Made by a program: the position numbers and the translations under genes
Shown here: positions 1 to 6,435 of the stretch, one piece after another
Layout: the number at the start of each line of letters is the position of its first letter
Numbering within the stretch: position 1 is the first letter of the stretch
The notes under the pieces: model-generated
What the model saw: the letters and a program-made list of their open reading frames with translations, nothing else
What the model was told of the DNA's origin: nothing
Databases searched by the model: none
Origin: Thermoprotei archaeon
GTDB taxonomy: Archaea > Thermoproteota > Thermoprotei_A > Marsarchaeales > UBA168
NCBI GenBank assembly: GCA_011055275.1
Contig: DSEZ01000075.1
Location: 1 to 6,789 of the forward strand
Length of the DNA stretch: 6,789 nucleotides
Direction: 5' to 3'

Positions 1-1185
1 GGCCACGTCGACCACGGAAAGACTACCCTTGTTCAAGCGCTTACTGGGGTGTGGACCGGTAAGCACAGCGAGGAGATGAAGAGGGGCATGACCATCAAGC
101 TGGGCTACGCAAATATGAGGATAATGAAGTGCCCGCATTGCCCGGCTCCCCTCTCTTTTTCCACCAGCGATATCTGTCCTCACTGCGGCTCGAAAACGGA
201 GCTCGTTAGGAAGATCTCCATAATCGACGCGCCCGGCCATGAGGTATTGATGGCAACTATGCTAAGCGGAGCAGCGGTTATGAACGCGGCTCTGTTGGTT
301 GTTGCGGCAAACGAGGACTGCCCTCAGCCGCAAACGGTCGAGCACTTTGCGGCCCTTACCATCATGGGCGTAAGGCAGCTGATAGTCGTTCAAACTAAGG
401 TTGATGTTGTAACGGAGGAGCAGGCCTTAAAGAACTACAATCAGATAAGGGCGTTTCTGAAGGGGAGCTGGGCCGAAAACGCCCCGATCATACCCGTTTC
501 CGCCGTAGATAATCTGAACATAGACGTACTTCTTGAGGCCATGTACGAGTTGTTTAAGCCCCCTCTTGTAGATGTCGATGCGCCTCCTAAGTTTTACGTT
601 ACGAGGTCTTTTGATATAAATAAACCCGGGTCAGACATATCGTCACTTAAGGGGGCAACCGTAGGGGGCTCGCTTGTGAGTGGGAAGCTATCAGTAGGAG
701 ATGAGCTTGTGATAATGCCAGGCGTGAAAGACAGTAAGGGTAACTACAAACCTCTGGAAACCATGGCAGTTTCCATGCAGATGGATACCGATGTGAAGGA
801 AGCCATGCCAGGGGGCCTTCTTGCAATATCCACCGACTTGGATCCCTCGTACTCGAAGGCCGATAGGTTGGTGGGTCAGGTGGTGTTTAGAAAGGGGCAA
901 GAAGAGAAAGCCGTTACAAAAGCCGTTATGACCTTGAAGCTTTTTGAAACGGTTCTGGGTACGAGCGAGCCGCTCAAGGTTACCCCCATAGTTCCCTCAG
1001 AGGAAGTGCTGGTTGAGGTTGGGCCTGCGCTGGTGCTGGCGAACTTTAGGCAGACATCAAAAGGGGCTTATGAAGCGGAGTTCAAGAGGCCGGTTATCCT
1101 TGAAAAAGGGCAGACGGTTGCCATAAGCAGGAGGGTCAAGAACAGGTGGAGGCTCTCAGGATACGGGACGGTGGAACGCTTTTAA
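1..1185 (+). CDS. eif2g: Translation initiation factor aIF2, gamma subunit (5' partial)
   Basis: This is the GTPase subunit of archaeal aIF2, which carries initiator Met-tRNA to the small ribosomal subunit. The frame is open from base 1, where it enters the P-loop (GHVDHGKT, visible residues 1-8), so about 15 N-terminal residues lie outside the window; the GTG at 49 is internal. Visible motifs are the switch I region SEEMKRGMTIKLGYA (T31), two Cys-x2-Cys zinc knuckles (C44/C47 and C59/C62), G3 DAPGH (76-80), G4 as TKVD (132-135) and a G5-like SAV. Beta-barrel domains II and III follow, and the protein ends with the family-typical ISRRVKNRWRLSGYG. The Thr in G4 is unusual, because archaeal aIF2-gamma normally has Asn there. 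The next gene overlaps its 3' end. The identification is secure. Confidence 0.97.
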   Translation, partial: GHVDHGKTTLVQALTGVWTGKHSEEMKRGMTIKLGYANMRIMKCPHCPAPLSFSTSDICPHCGSKTELVRKISIIDAPGHEVLMATMLSGAAVMNAALLVVAANEDCPQPQTVEHFAALTIMGVRQLIVVQTKVDVVTEEQALKNYNQIRAFLKGSWAENAPIIPVSAVDNLNIDVLLEAMYELFKPPLVDVDAPPKFYVTRSFDINKPGSDISSLKGATVGGSLVSGKLSVGDELVIMPGVKDSKGNYKPLETMAVSMQMDTDVKEAMPGGLLAISTDLDPSYSKADRLVGQVVFRKGQEEKAVTKAVMTLKLFETVLGTSEPLKVTPIVPSEEVLVEVGPALVLANFRQTSKGAYEAEFKRPVILEKGQTVAISRRVKNRWRLSGYGTVERF

Positions 1186-1559
1186 CGACGAGCAATTCCA
1201 AGAAAAGGGTCTTGTTTGACACGAGCTTTCTAATAAACTCGCTTGGTATGCGCTCTGACTTGGATTTCATGATCGAGAGCCTCGTGGGTCCTTACAAGGG
1301 ATACGTTCCCGAACCTGTAATAAGGGAGTTGAAGAGGTTCCCAAAGGACATTTCCGTACCCGCGCTCCTTCTGGCCTCTAGGTATGCGGTCATCCCGTCT
1401 GAGGATGCCTATGCCGATAACTTCATGATAAGGGAAGCTAGGCTTGGAAAATGGATACTTGCCTCAGATGACCTATCGCTTTCGCGGGCCGTTAGGACTT
1501 ATGGGATTGCGGTCATTTCTCATGCTGGAAGGAAACTCCGTTATTCGGCACCTGTCTGA
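1146..1559 (+). CDS. PIN-domain protein, Fcf1/VapC-like, downstream of aIF2-gamma
   Basis: This is a small PIN-domain protein of the type commonly found after aIF2-gamma in archaea; PIN domains are metal-dependent RNases. Numbering from the GTG at 1146, the candidate acidic residues are D25 (in RVLFDTS), E61 (in PVIRELKR), D91 (in YADNF) and D109 (in LASDDLSL), matching the usual spacing of a PIN active site. The substrate is unknown; the eukaryotic relative Fcf1/Utp24 acts in rRNA maturation, but that role is only an inference here. The start is uncertain. GTG 1146 overlaps aIF2-gamma by 40 nt and has GGAGGG upstream, but adds about 20 residues before the first beta strand. The next canonical codon, TTG 1212, would cut into that strand. 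The 3' end overlaps the convergent spt4 by 19 nt. No antitoxin gene is adjacent, so a toxin role is unlikely. Confidence 0.8.
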   Translation: MEALRIRDGGTLLTTSNSKKRVLFDTSFLINSLGMRSDLDFMIESLVGPYKGYVPEPVIRELKRFPKDISVPALLLASRYAVIPSEDAYADNFMIREARLGKWILASDDLSLSRAVRTYGIAVISHAGRKLRYSAPV

Positions 1560-1753
1560 GATCGTCGTGTTCTGACCTTAAGAGCATAAAGCCCAGCTTT
1601 CTTTATGCCAAGCATAGACGCTACCTTTGAGTTATCTGGGTCAAGTACTGCTACCATCCCATCCCATCTATCCGAGAATTCCCGCCCACCGCAGACCGGG
1701 CATATGTTTGTGTCATCTGGGACAAGGGCCTTGCACCGAACACAGGCCTTCAG
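1541..1753 (-). CDS. spt4: Transcription elongation factor Spt4 (RpoE2), apparent CTG start
   Basis: Spt4 pairs with Spt5 (NusG) to make RNA polymerase processive. The 70-residue frame has the zinc ribbon C4-x2-C7 (ACVRC) and C18-x2-C21 (CPVC), then the family core SDRWDGMVAVLDPDNS and a terminal GLYALKVR. No ATG, GTG or TTG lies in frame between the upstream TGA (1762-1760) and the zinc ribbon; the first in-frame ATG would delete all four cysteines. The only plausible start is CTG at 1753-1751, which overlaps the rpo7 stop as CTGA and follows a GGTGA Shine-Dalgarno by 6 nt. The alternative is a one-base error near the start, since the GTG at 1763 is out of frame. The last residues (RRSQTGAE) run past the usual family end and overlap the PIN gene. 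It is translationally coupled to rpo7. Confidence 0.88.
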   Translation of the reverse strand: MKACVRCKALVPDDTNICPVCGGREFSDRWDGMVAVLDPDNSKVASMLGIKKAGLYALKVRTRRSQTGAE

Positions 1754-2325
1754 TGTTGCTCACCCTTGGCCTGGACTTGCTGTTTCTCCGCTGCCAGCCA
1801 CTGTAAGCTGCCGAGGCCGGGCTGCCTCAGCGTTAGGCTCACCTTAACATCACTTGAGTCGCCCTCGTGCACGCTCGCCGTTATTATCCTTGCCCTTACT
1901 AGATCTCCCCTCTCAATGGTCTTCTTGGTGTTCCTTCCTATGTACTTGCCGCCCCGTGGGTCGAAATCGACGTAATCGTCCATGAGCTGGGACTGATGGG
2001 CTACCCCTTCAATCGGACCTATTCTGACGTGTATGCCATATTCTTCAACGGCTACTACTTCTCCTTCGACAATTTCTCTTTCCAATGGGCGGTAGGTTAG
2101 GAGAGAAAACGACGCTTCATGATAGGTCACGCCCTGTCCTATGGGTATCTTTCCCTCTTCGGACGCCTGAACGTCGAGCACCTGCAGCACTATGCCTATG
2201 TCCTCGTTTATTACCTTGCCGACGTACTTTTCCCTGAGGGCCATGGTCACGGCGTCCTCTAGCGGATTTCCGAAGAGGGTGGCCGGCACTTTTACCAAGT
2301 CGCTCACTTTGCAGAGGTAAAACAT
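1750..2325 (-). CDS. rpo7: DNA-directed RNA polymerase subunit Rpo7 (RpoE1/E')
   Basis: Rpo7 forms, with Rpo4, the stalk of archaeal RNA polymerase; it binds nascent RNA and helps promoter opening. It is 191 residues, usual for the family. An N-terminal tip domain (1-80) contains EDAVTMALREKYVGKV and VSEEGKI-like QASEEGKIPIGQG. An S1-type RNA-binding domain (about 82-165) contains EGEVVAVEEYGIHVRIGPIEG and the MDDYVDFDP segment. The diagnostic RQPGLGSLQWL is at 167-177. The ATG start is 21 nt after the isomerase stop and has no clear Shine-Dalgarno. An AT-rich ATAAAAAG (2350-2343, minus strand) lies just upstream, so a short-leader or leaderless transcript is possible, but co-transcription with the isomerase is also possible. 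Its stop overlaps the proposed spt4 start. It lies opposite in direction to the flanking members of its usual gene cluster. Confidence 0.97.
   Translation of the reverse strand: MFYLCKVSDLVKVPATLFGNPLEDAVTMALREKYVGKVINEDIGIVLQVLDVQASEEGKIPIGQGVTYHEASFSLLTYRPLEREIVEGEVVAVEEYGIHVRIGPIEGVAHQSQLMDDYVDFDPRGGKYIGRNTKKTIERGDLVRARIITASVHEGDSSDVKVSLTLRQPGLGSLQWLAAEKQQVQAKGEQH
1760..1764 (-). promoter_or_regulatory. Shine-Dalgarno GGTGA for spt4
   Basis: On the minus strand GGTGA lies inside the last codons of rpo7, 6 nt before the CTG proposed as the spt4 start. It is complementary to the UCACC of the archaeal 16S 3' end. The same pentamer precedes bud32 at 5171-5175, which shows the motif is used in this genome. 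It is the main evidence that CTG 1753 is a real start. Confidence 0.6.
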
Positions 2326-2346
2326 AGACTAAACACGCCCTACTTT

Positions 2347-2985
<639 letters not shown>

Positions 2986-3040
2986 TTACAACGTAAAAGG
3001 CATTTGGCCATGAACTTTACTTTGATGGGGGGTCAGGGAA

Positions 3041-3081
3041 GTGGAAGCTCCGTCCGTTAGGGCAGGCCAGTTCGTTATGAC
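3041..3081 (+). mobile_element. Possible decayed IS200/IS605-type right end (TnpB-associated)
   Basis: The stretch has the layout GGAAG-CTCCGTCC-GTTA-GGGCAGG...AGTTC, which resembles the right end / omega-RNA 3' end of IS200/IS605-family elements (a GC-rich hairpin around a short loop, then AGTTCA). Arms 3047-3055 and 3060-3068 pair with two G-U pairs and two mismatches, which suggests decay. A 27-codon open stretch (2997-3077), ending SGKWKLRPLGQASSL with TGA at 3078-3080, runs through it and could be the tail of a lost tnpB. No transposase gene remains. The call rests on pattern memory, not alignment. Its place between the reversed segment and the next operon makes it relevant. Confidence 0.4.
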
Positions 3082-3111
3082 GCGCCGAAGCTCTCTTTGT
3101 TGTGATTCACC

Positions 3112-3117
3112 TTTATA
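3112..3117 (+). promoter_or_regulatory. TATA box (TTTATA) for the dephospho-CoA kinase operon
   Basis: TTTATA, within CTTTATAAG, is a good archaeal TATA element. Its centre is about 24 nt before the ATG at 3138, so transcription would begin at or just after that codon, giving a leaderless or nearly leaderless mRNA. No clear purine-rich BRE precedes it. It could drive the whole tight operon through the XTP/dITP pyrophosphatase. Confidence 0.6.
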
Positions 3118-3137
3118 AGTCATGGCATGGGAAAGTT

Positions 3138-3671
3138 ATGGGCTTAGTGTACTTGCCACTTCCTCAAGACATGGAACTCATGCGTAGGCCCTTTGGCGAG
3201 CTTTACGAAGGAAGCAAACTGGAAGACCTCCCCGATCGCTTGAGGAAGAGGGTGAGAGAGACCGTTCTCTGCAGCGTGGGAGATGTGGTTACCCGTTATC
3301 TACTGAAGAACGGCCTTTTCCCAAACGTGGTTGTGACCGACGGCAAGACGCTCCGGGGTAATGCGGGGCTAAGTAAAGCGGAAAGCGGTTATGAGGTCAT
3401 CCAAGTGCATAATCCTCCTGGAACCGTTTCAGCCGAATCCCTTTCGGTTATTACCGCTATGTCGCAGAAGATAAATCCCTCGTGCAGGTTCTGGATAACG
3501 GTGGAGGGCGAAGAAGACCTTTTAGCACTTCCCATAATAGCTCTTTTCCCTCCGTCAACCATAACGCTTTACGGGCAGCCAAAGAGGGGCGTCGTTTTGG
3601 TCACGGGTAACGCTAAAAAGGAAGAGGCGTTAAAGATATTGGAGAGGATGCAGGTCGCCAGAAGAGATTAG
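3138..3671 (+). CDS. GTP-dependent dephospho-CoA kinase (DUF359)
   Basis: This belongs to the archaeal DUF359 family, shown in Thermococcus kodakarensis to phosphorylate dephospho-CoA with GTP, the last step of CoA synthesis. The 177 residues carry the family signatures in order: RRPFGELY (16-23), SVGDVVT (46-52), VVTDGKTLRG (65-74), HNPPGTVS (91-98), VEGEEDLLALP (122-132) and LYGQPKRGVV (144-153). ATG 3138 is preferred over GTG 3102. It gives the short N-terminus before the PFG motif that is normal for the family, and the TATA box at 3112 would lie inside the longer version. If the mRNA begins at about 3138-3141, the gene is translated without a leader. It ends one base before the TTG of rps24e and appears to head the operon. 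Confidence 0.93.
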   Translation: MGLVYLPLPQDMELMRRPFGELYEGSKLEDLPDRLRKRVRETVLCSVGDVVTRYLLKNGLFPNVVVTDGKTLRGNAGLSKAESGYEVIQVHNPPGTVSAESLSVITAMSQKINPSCRFWITVEGEEDLLALPIIALFPPSTITLYGQPKRGVVLVTGNAKKEEALKILERMQVARRD

Positions 3672-3672
3672 C

Positions 3673-3990
3673 TTGATTAGGGATTTTAGGAACAACCTCC
3701 TAGGTAGAAGAGAAGTGACCCTGACGTTTTCCACGCAGGGCCCCACTCCGAGCAGAAAACAGGTACTGTCTTTGATAGCTTCTGCTTTACACGCGCCAGA
3801 GGATAGGATCGTGATAAAGGAGATAAAGCAGGAGTACGGCGAAACGGTCGTCGTGGTAACCGCAAACGTTTACGACGACGCCGCGACTCTAAAGCGCGTC
3901 GAGTATCAGCACTACCTCAAGAGGCTTGAAGGTAAAAAAGAGGGGCAACAGGTCCCAGCAGGGCAGGCTCCGGCTCAGGAGGCGAAGTGA
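3673..3990 (+). CDS. rps24e: Small-subunit ribosomal protein S24e
   Basis: S24e is an archaeal/eukaryotic small-subunit protein. The family core is clear: NNLLGRREVTLTF (8-20), GPTPSRKQVLSLIASAL (23-39), VIKEIKQEYGETVVVVTANVYDD (47-69) and ending YQHYLKRLEGKK, followed by an Ala/Gln/Pro-rich tail of about 15 residues that is probably disordered. The TTG start at 3673 leaves a short N-terminus (MIRDFRNNLL), whereas family members usually begin a few residues earlier with a full first strand. In frame upstream there is no ATG, GTG or TTG after the previous gene's coding region; only ATT at 3667 would add two residues. No good Shine-Dalgarno is visible. Two bases, one of them spacer, separate the starts and stops with the upstream gene, suggesting reinitiation. 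The identity is firm, the start less so. Confidence 0.94.
   Translation: MIRDFRNNLLGRREVTLTFSTQGPTPSRKQVLSLIASALHAPEDRIVIKEIKQEYGETVVVVTANVYDDAATLKRVEYQHYLKRLEGKKEGQQVPAGQAPAQEAK
3977..3982 (+). promoter_or_regulatory. Shine-Dalgarno AGGAGG for rps27ae
   Basis: AGGAGG inside the last codons of rps24e lies 9 nt before the TTG at 3992. It fixes that TTG as the start of rps27ae and excludes the longer in-frame reading that begins within rps24e. Confidence 0.65.
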
Positions 3991-3991
3991 G

Positions 3992-4159
3992 TTGTCAGAA
4001 GTTCACAAGCTTTACGATTATTCTTATGAGACGGGAACCATAACACTTAAGAACAGGAAGTGCCCGCGTTGCGGATCTGTTATGGCCAAACACACGGTAG
4101 GAGGTGCGAGGTGGAGCTGCGGAAAGTGCGGCTATACGGAGTATGTAAAGGGATCCTGA
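3992..4159 (+). CDS. rps27ae: Small-subunit ribosomal protein S27ae (zinc ribbon)
   Basis: This 55-residue zinc-ribbon ribosomal protein is in eukaryotes fused to ubiquitin; in archaea, as here, it stands alone. The Cys pairs RKCPRCGS and WSCGKCGY give the C-x2-C...C-x2-C zinc site, with the conserved MAKHTVGGARW between them. The start is TTG 3992, one base after the rps24e stop, with AGGAGG upstream. A longer open frame from 3926 lies in rps24e and has no family similarity (an Arg-rich out-of-frame reading). One base separates its stop from kae1. It follows S24e in its usual archaeal order. Confidence 0.95.
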   Translation: MSEVHKLYDYSYETGTITLKNRKCPRCGSVMAKHTVGGARWSCGKCGYTEYVKGS

Positions 4160-4160
4160 T

Positions 4161-5180
4161 TTGAGGTATTGGGTAGGGATTGAGAGCACCGCCCACACGT
4201 TCGGAGTTTCCATAGTTTCTGAGGAAGGAACGATATTAGCCGACGAAAGGGACGTGTACGTTCCGCCTGCTGGAGGGCTGCAGCCTAGGGAAGTTGCTAG
4301 GCATCACACGAACGTTGCGCCCGACGTAATAAAGAAGGCGTTCACCAGGGCTGGAATAGGTTCCTCTGATGTGACCGGGATAGGAATTTCTTACGGTCCC
4401 GGGCTTGGGCCTTGCCTTCGTGTGGGAGTTTCTGTTGCGAGGGCTCTCTCGTCCTATTATGGTTGGAGGCTTTTCGGCGTTAATCACACCGTTGGCCACG
4501 TCGAGATCTCAAGGCTTTTAAGCGGCTTCTCGGACCCATTGGCCGTTTACGTATCAGGCGGAAATACCAATATCGTTGCCTGGAAAGACGGTCGGTACAG
4601 GATATTTGGAGAGACCCTTGACATAGCGGTGGGCAACCTACTTGACTCGTTTGCCCGTGAAGTGGGGCTGCAGCATCCGGGTGGGCCGAAGATCGAAAAG
4701 CTCGCGCTTGAAGGTGAGAAGCTTGGCCTAATAGAACTGCCCTACTCAGTAAAGGGGCAGGACGTATCGTTTTCTGGCCTTTTGACCGCGGCCATAAAGG
4801 TTTACAAGTCAGGGGAAAAGCTCGAAAGGGTAGCTTACTCTCTTCAGGAAACGGCTTTCGCCATGCTCGCGGAAGCGGCCGAGCGCGCTCTGGTGCACAC
4901 GCGCAAGGATTCTGTTATCTCCGCGGGAGGGGTCGCAGCTAACTCGAGGTTAAATCAGATGCTTTCTCTTGTGGCTAAGGATCATGGTGTTCCATTCTTT
5001 GCCACTCCCATAAGGATGGCAGGCGATAACGGGGCTATGATAGCCGCTGTAGCCATGGAAATGGACATGGAAGGAGTTAGCCCAGAAGATCCTTCAAAGC
5101 TTTTGCCCACGCCGAAGTTGAGGATGAGTGATACTGAAGTGTATTGGAGGTTCACGGGGCTGAAGCTGAAGGTGAAATAA
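4161..5180 (+). CDS. kae1: tRNA N6-threonylcarbamoyladenosine synthase subunit Kae1
   Basis: Kae1 is the catalytic subunit of KEOPS, which transfers threonylcarbamoyl to A37 of ANN-reading tRNAs (t6A). At 339 residues it is full length for the ASKHA-fold family. Visible motifs are GIESTAHTFGVSIV (6-19), SYGPGLGPCLRVG (77-89), the metal-binding NHTVGH (H109, H113), VSGGNT (131-136), GETLDIAVGN (150-159), AGGVAANSRL (255-264) and AGDNGAM (287-293) with the metal ligand D289. The start is TTG 4161, one base after rps27ae, placing GIEST at its normal distance from the N-terminus. Bud32 follows as a separate gene after two bases, unlike the fused Kae1-Bud32 of many Euryarchaeota. Cgi121 and Pcc1, the other KEOPS subunits, are not in the window. 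Confidence 0.98.
   Translation: MRYWVGIESTAHTFGVSIVSEEGTILADERDVYVPPAGGLQPREVARHHTNVAPDVIKKAFTRAGIGSSDVTGIGISYGPGLGPCLRVGVSVARALSSYYGWRLFGVNHTVGHVEISRLLSGFSDPLAVYVSGGNTNIVAWKDGRYRIFGETLDIAVGNLLDSFAREVGLQHPGGPKIEKLALEGEKLGLIELPYSVKGQDVSFSGLLTAAIKVYKSGEKLERVAYSLQETAFAMLAEAAERALVHTRKDSVISAGGVAANSRLNQMLSLVAKDHGVPFFATPIRMAGDNGAMIAAVAMEMDMEGVSPEDPSKLLPTPKLRMSDTEVYWRFTGLKLKVK
5171..5175 (+). promoter_or_regulatory. Shine-Dalgarno GGTGA for bud32
   Basis: GGTGA within the last codons of kae1 lies 7 nt before ATG 5183. It supports that ATG, rather than the in-frame ATG at 5144 inside kae1, as the bud32 start. Confidence 0.65.
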
Positions 5181-5182
5181 AG

Positions 5183-5833
5183 ATGGCTGTCTTGGACTTT
5201 TTTGTTGAGGAGTCTCTTGTGGCTAAGGGGGCAGAGGCCGAGCTTTGGTCTGGTACCATGCTTGGCATGCCGGTGGTCATAAAGAGGAGAACAAGCAAGG
5301 CGTACAGGGACCCAGCTCTCGACTTCAAGCTTAGGGTAAACAGGACCTTTGAGGAAGGAAGGCTCATATCCAAGGCGTACATGGCAGGTGTCAGCGTCCC
5401 AGCTCCTCTTTTCATTGATCCCATAAATTTCATGATCGTTGAAGATTACGTTAAGGGAGAGCTTTTGAGAGATGTCGTGGAGCGTAAGGGGCTCATGCAC
5501 AGCGTTGGTGTTGAAGTTGCCAAGATGCATGGTGCTGGAATAGTCCATGGCGACCTAACTACGTCGAACGTGTTGATAACTTCAGAGGATAAACCCGTCA
5601 TTATAGACTTTGGCCTAGGGGCTTTTAGCAACGACGTTGAGGACTTGGGCGTCGACGTGCTATTGATGAAGAAATCGTTGGAGGCGAACGTACCGGCTAA
5701 GGCCGGAGCCCTTTACGATGAGTTCATGAAGGGGTACAGAGAGGTGGCAGGTGCGGCTTCAGAAGAGGTCTACAAGAGGGCCGAGGAAATAGAGAGAAGA
5801 GGGAGGTATTTCCAAGAGAGGGCAATTGACTGA
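5183..5833 (+). CDS. bud32: KEOPS subunit Bud32 (small atypical kinase/ATPase)
   Basis: Bud32 is the small RIO-like kinase of KEOPS; its ATPase activity supports Kae1 in t6A synthesis. The 216-residue protein has the glycine-loop replacement KGAEAELW (15-22), catalytic K34 in VVIKRR, the Bud32 motif KAYRDPALDFKL (39-50), E57/E58, catalytic loop HGDLTTSN (122-129; D124, N129) and DFG (142-144). Family members usually have EDKAVDLYVLERA after the DFG; here it is VEDLGVDVLLMKKSL (151-165), with the Lys of EDKAVD replaced by Leu, and the basic C-terminal tail is RGRYFQERAID rather than the strongly basic form common in the family. ATG 5183 is chosen over 5144 because of the GGTGA at 5171 and because the N-terminus is then of normal length. 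Its TGA overlaps the next ATG. Confidence 0.95.
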   Translation: MAVLDFFVEESLVAKGAEAELWSGTMLGMPVVIKRRTSKAYRDPALDFKLRVNRTFEEGRLISKAYMAGVSVPAPLFIDPINFMIVEDYVKGELLRDVVERKGLMHSVGVEVAKMHGAGIVHGDLTTSNVLITSEDKPVIIDFGLGAFSNDVEDLGVDVLLMKKSLEANVPAKAGALYDEFMKGYREVAGAASEEVYKRAEEIERRGRYFQERAID

Positions 5834-6393
5834 TGAGGGTTTTGCTGGTAACGGGGAACCAATCGAAGGTGGCTGAGGTCAGAGATGTGCTTAAGCCCTA
5901 CGGGGTGAACGTGGAGAAGGCTGACTTGCGTAAATTTGAAGTTCAGGGGGAGATAGAAGAGGTTTCGATGTTGGCGGCTCGCCTGGCCGCGATGGAGGCC
6001 TTAGAACCAGTCGTAGTTGACGACTCTGGGTTATACGTGGAAGCCCTGAAAGGTTTTCCGGGTCCCTATTCTTCTTACGTTTACTCCACCATAGGTAATG
6101 AGGGCCTCCTTTCGTTGCTTAGCCACGATGACAATCGGGCTGCGGCGTTCAGGTGCGCCGTCAGCTACGTAGATCCAATCAACAGGGTTGAAAGGACTTT
6201 CTTAGGAGAGGTTGCAGGTTACATAAGGCGCGAACCAGGTAAACCAGGTGGATTTGGTTTCGATCCCATATTTTCCCCTTTCGGTCCGAACGGCGTGCCC
6301 CTCTCCGAGATGTCCGTCGAAGAAAAAAACGCCATATCGCACAGGGGCAGGGCGTTCAGAAAGCTTGGGGAATACCTTGCGGCAAGGCAGTAA
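5833..6393 (+). CDS. XTP/dITP pyrophosphatase (Ham1/RdgB family)
   Basis: This house-cleaning enzyme hydrolyses dITP, ITP and XTP to monophosphates and pyrophosphate, keeping deaminated purines out of nucleic acids. The 186 residues contain every family motif: TGNQSK (7-12), VDDSGLYVEALKGFPGPYS (62-80), FRCAVSYV (106-113), PGGFGFDPIF (138-147) and EEKNAISHRGRAFRKL (163-178). Length and motif spacing are normal. Its ATG overlaps the bud32 TGA by one base (TGATG), a coupled arrangement. A Ham1-type gene beside bud32/kae1 is seen in other archaea; no direct functional link with KEOPS is known to me. Confidence 0.97.
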   Translation: MRVLLVTGNQSKVAEVRDVLKPYGVNVEKADLRKFEVQGEIEEVSMLAARLAAMEALEPVVVDDSGLYVEALKGFPGPYSSYVYSTIGNEGLLSLLSHDDNRAAAFRCAVSYVDPINRVERTFLGEVAGYIRREPGKPGGFGFDPIFSPFGPNGVPLSEMSVEEKNAISHRGRAFRKLGEYLAARQ

Positions 6394-6435
6394 GGTCTAC
6401 CTGTGGGGTGGCCTTGGACGTCGAGCGGGGAGAAG

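Noticed and set aside
49..1185. aIF2-gamma starting at the GTG at 49
   Set aside because: The frame is open to base 1 and encodes the P-loop GHVDHGKT there; the gene is cut by the window edge.
1146..1559. PIN gene as a VapC toxin of a toxin-antitoxin pair
   Set aside because: No antitoxin-like gene is adjacent, and the position after aIF2-gamma matches a conserved housekeeping-type PIN protein.
1605..1847. Plus-strand open frame opposite spt4 and rpo7
   Set aside because: It has no recognisable motif and is antisense to two conserved genes.
3036..3085. tRNA-like or C/D-box-like reading of the intergenic GC-rich stretch
   Set aside because: There is no cloverleaf, no T-loop GTTCRA in the right place, and no paired C (TGATGA) and D (CTGA) boxes.
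3102..3137. N-terminal 12-codon extension of the dephospho-CoA kinase from GTG 3102
   Set aside because: It contains the TATA box, and the residues do not resemble the family; ATG 3138 fits better.
3926..3991. Extended S27ae reading inside rps24e
   Set aside because: The Arg-rich extension is an out-of-frame reading of the rps24e tail; AGGAGG plus TTG 3992 defines the start.
5144..5182. Bud32 starting at ATG 5144 inside kae1
   Set aside because: The ATG at 5183 has a GGTGA ahead and gives a normal-length N-terminus; the extra residues read through kae1 in another frame.
4982..5548. 188-codon minus-strand open frame across kae1 and bud32
   Set aside because: It is antisense to two genes with complete family motifs and shows no recognisable domain; long shadows are expected at this base composition.
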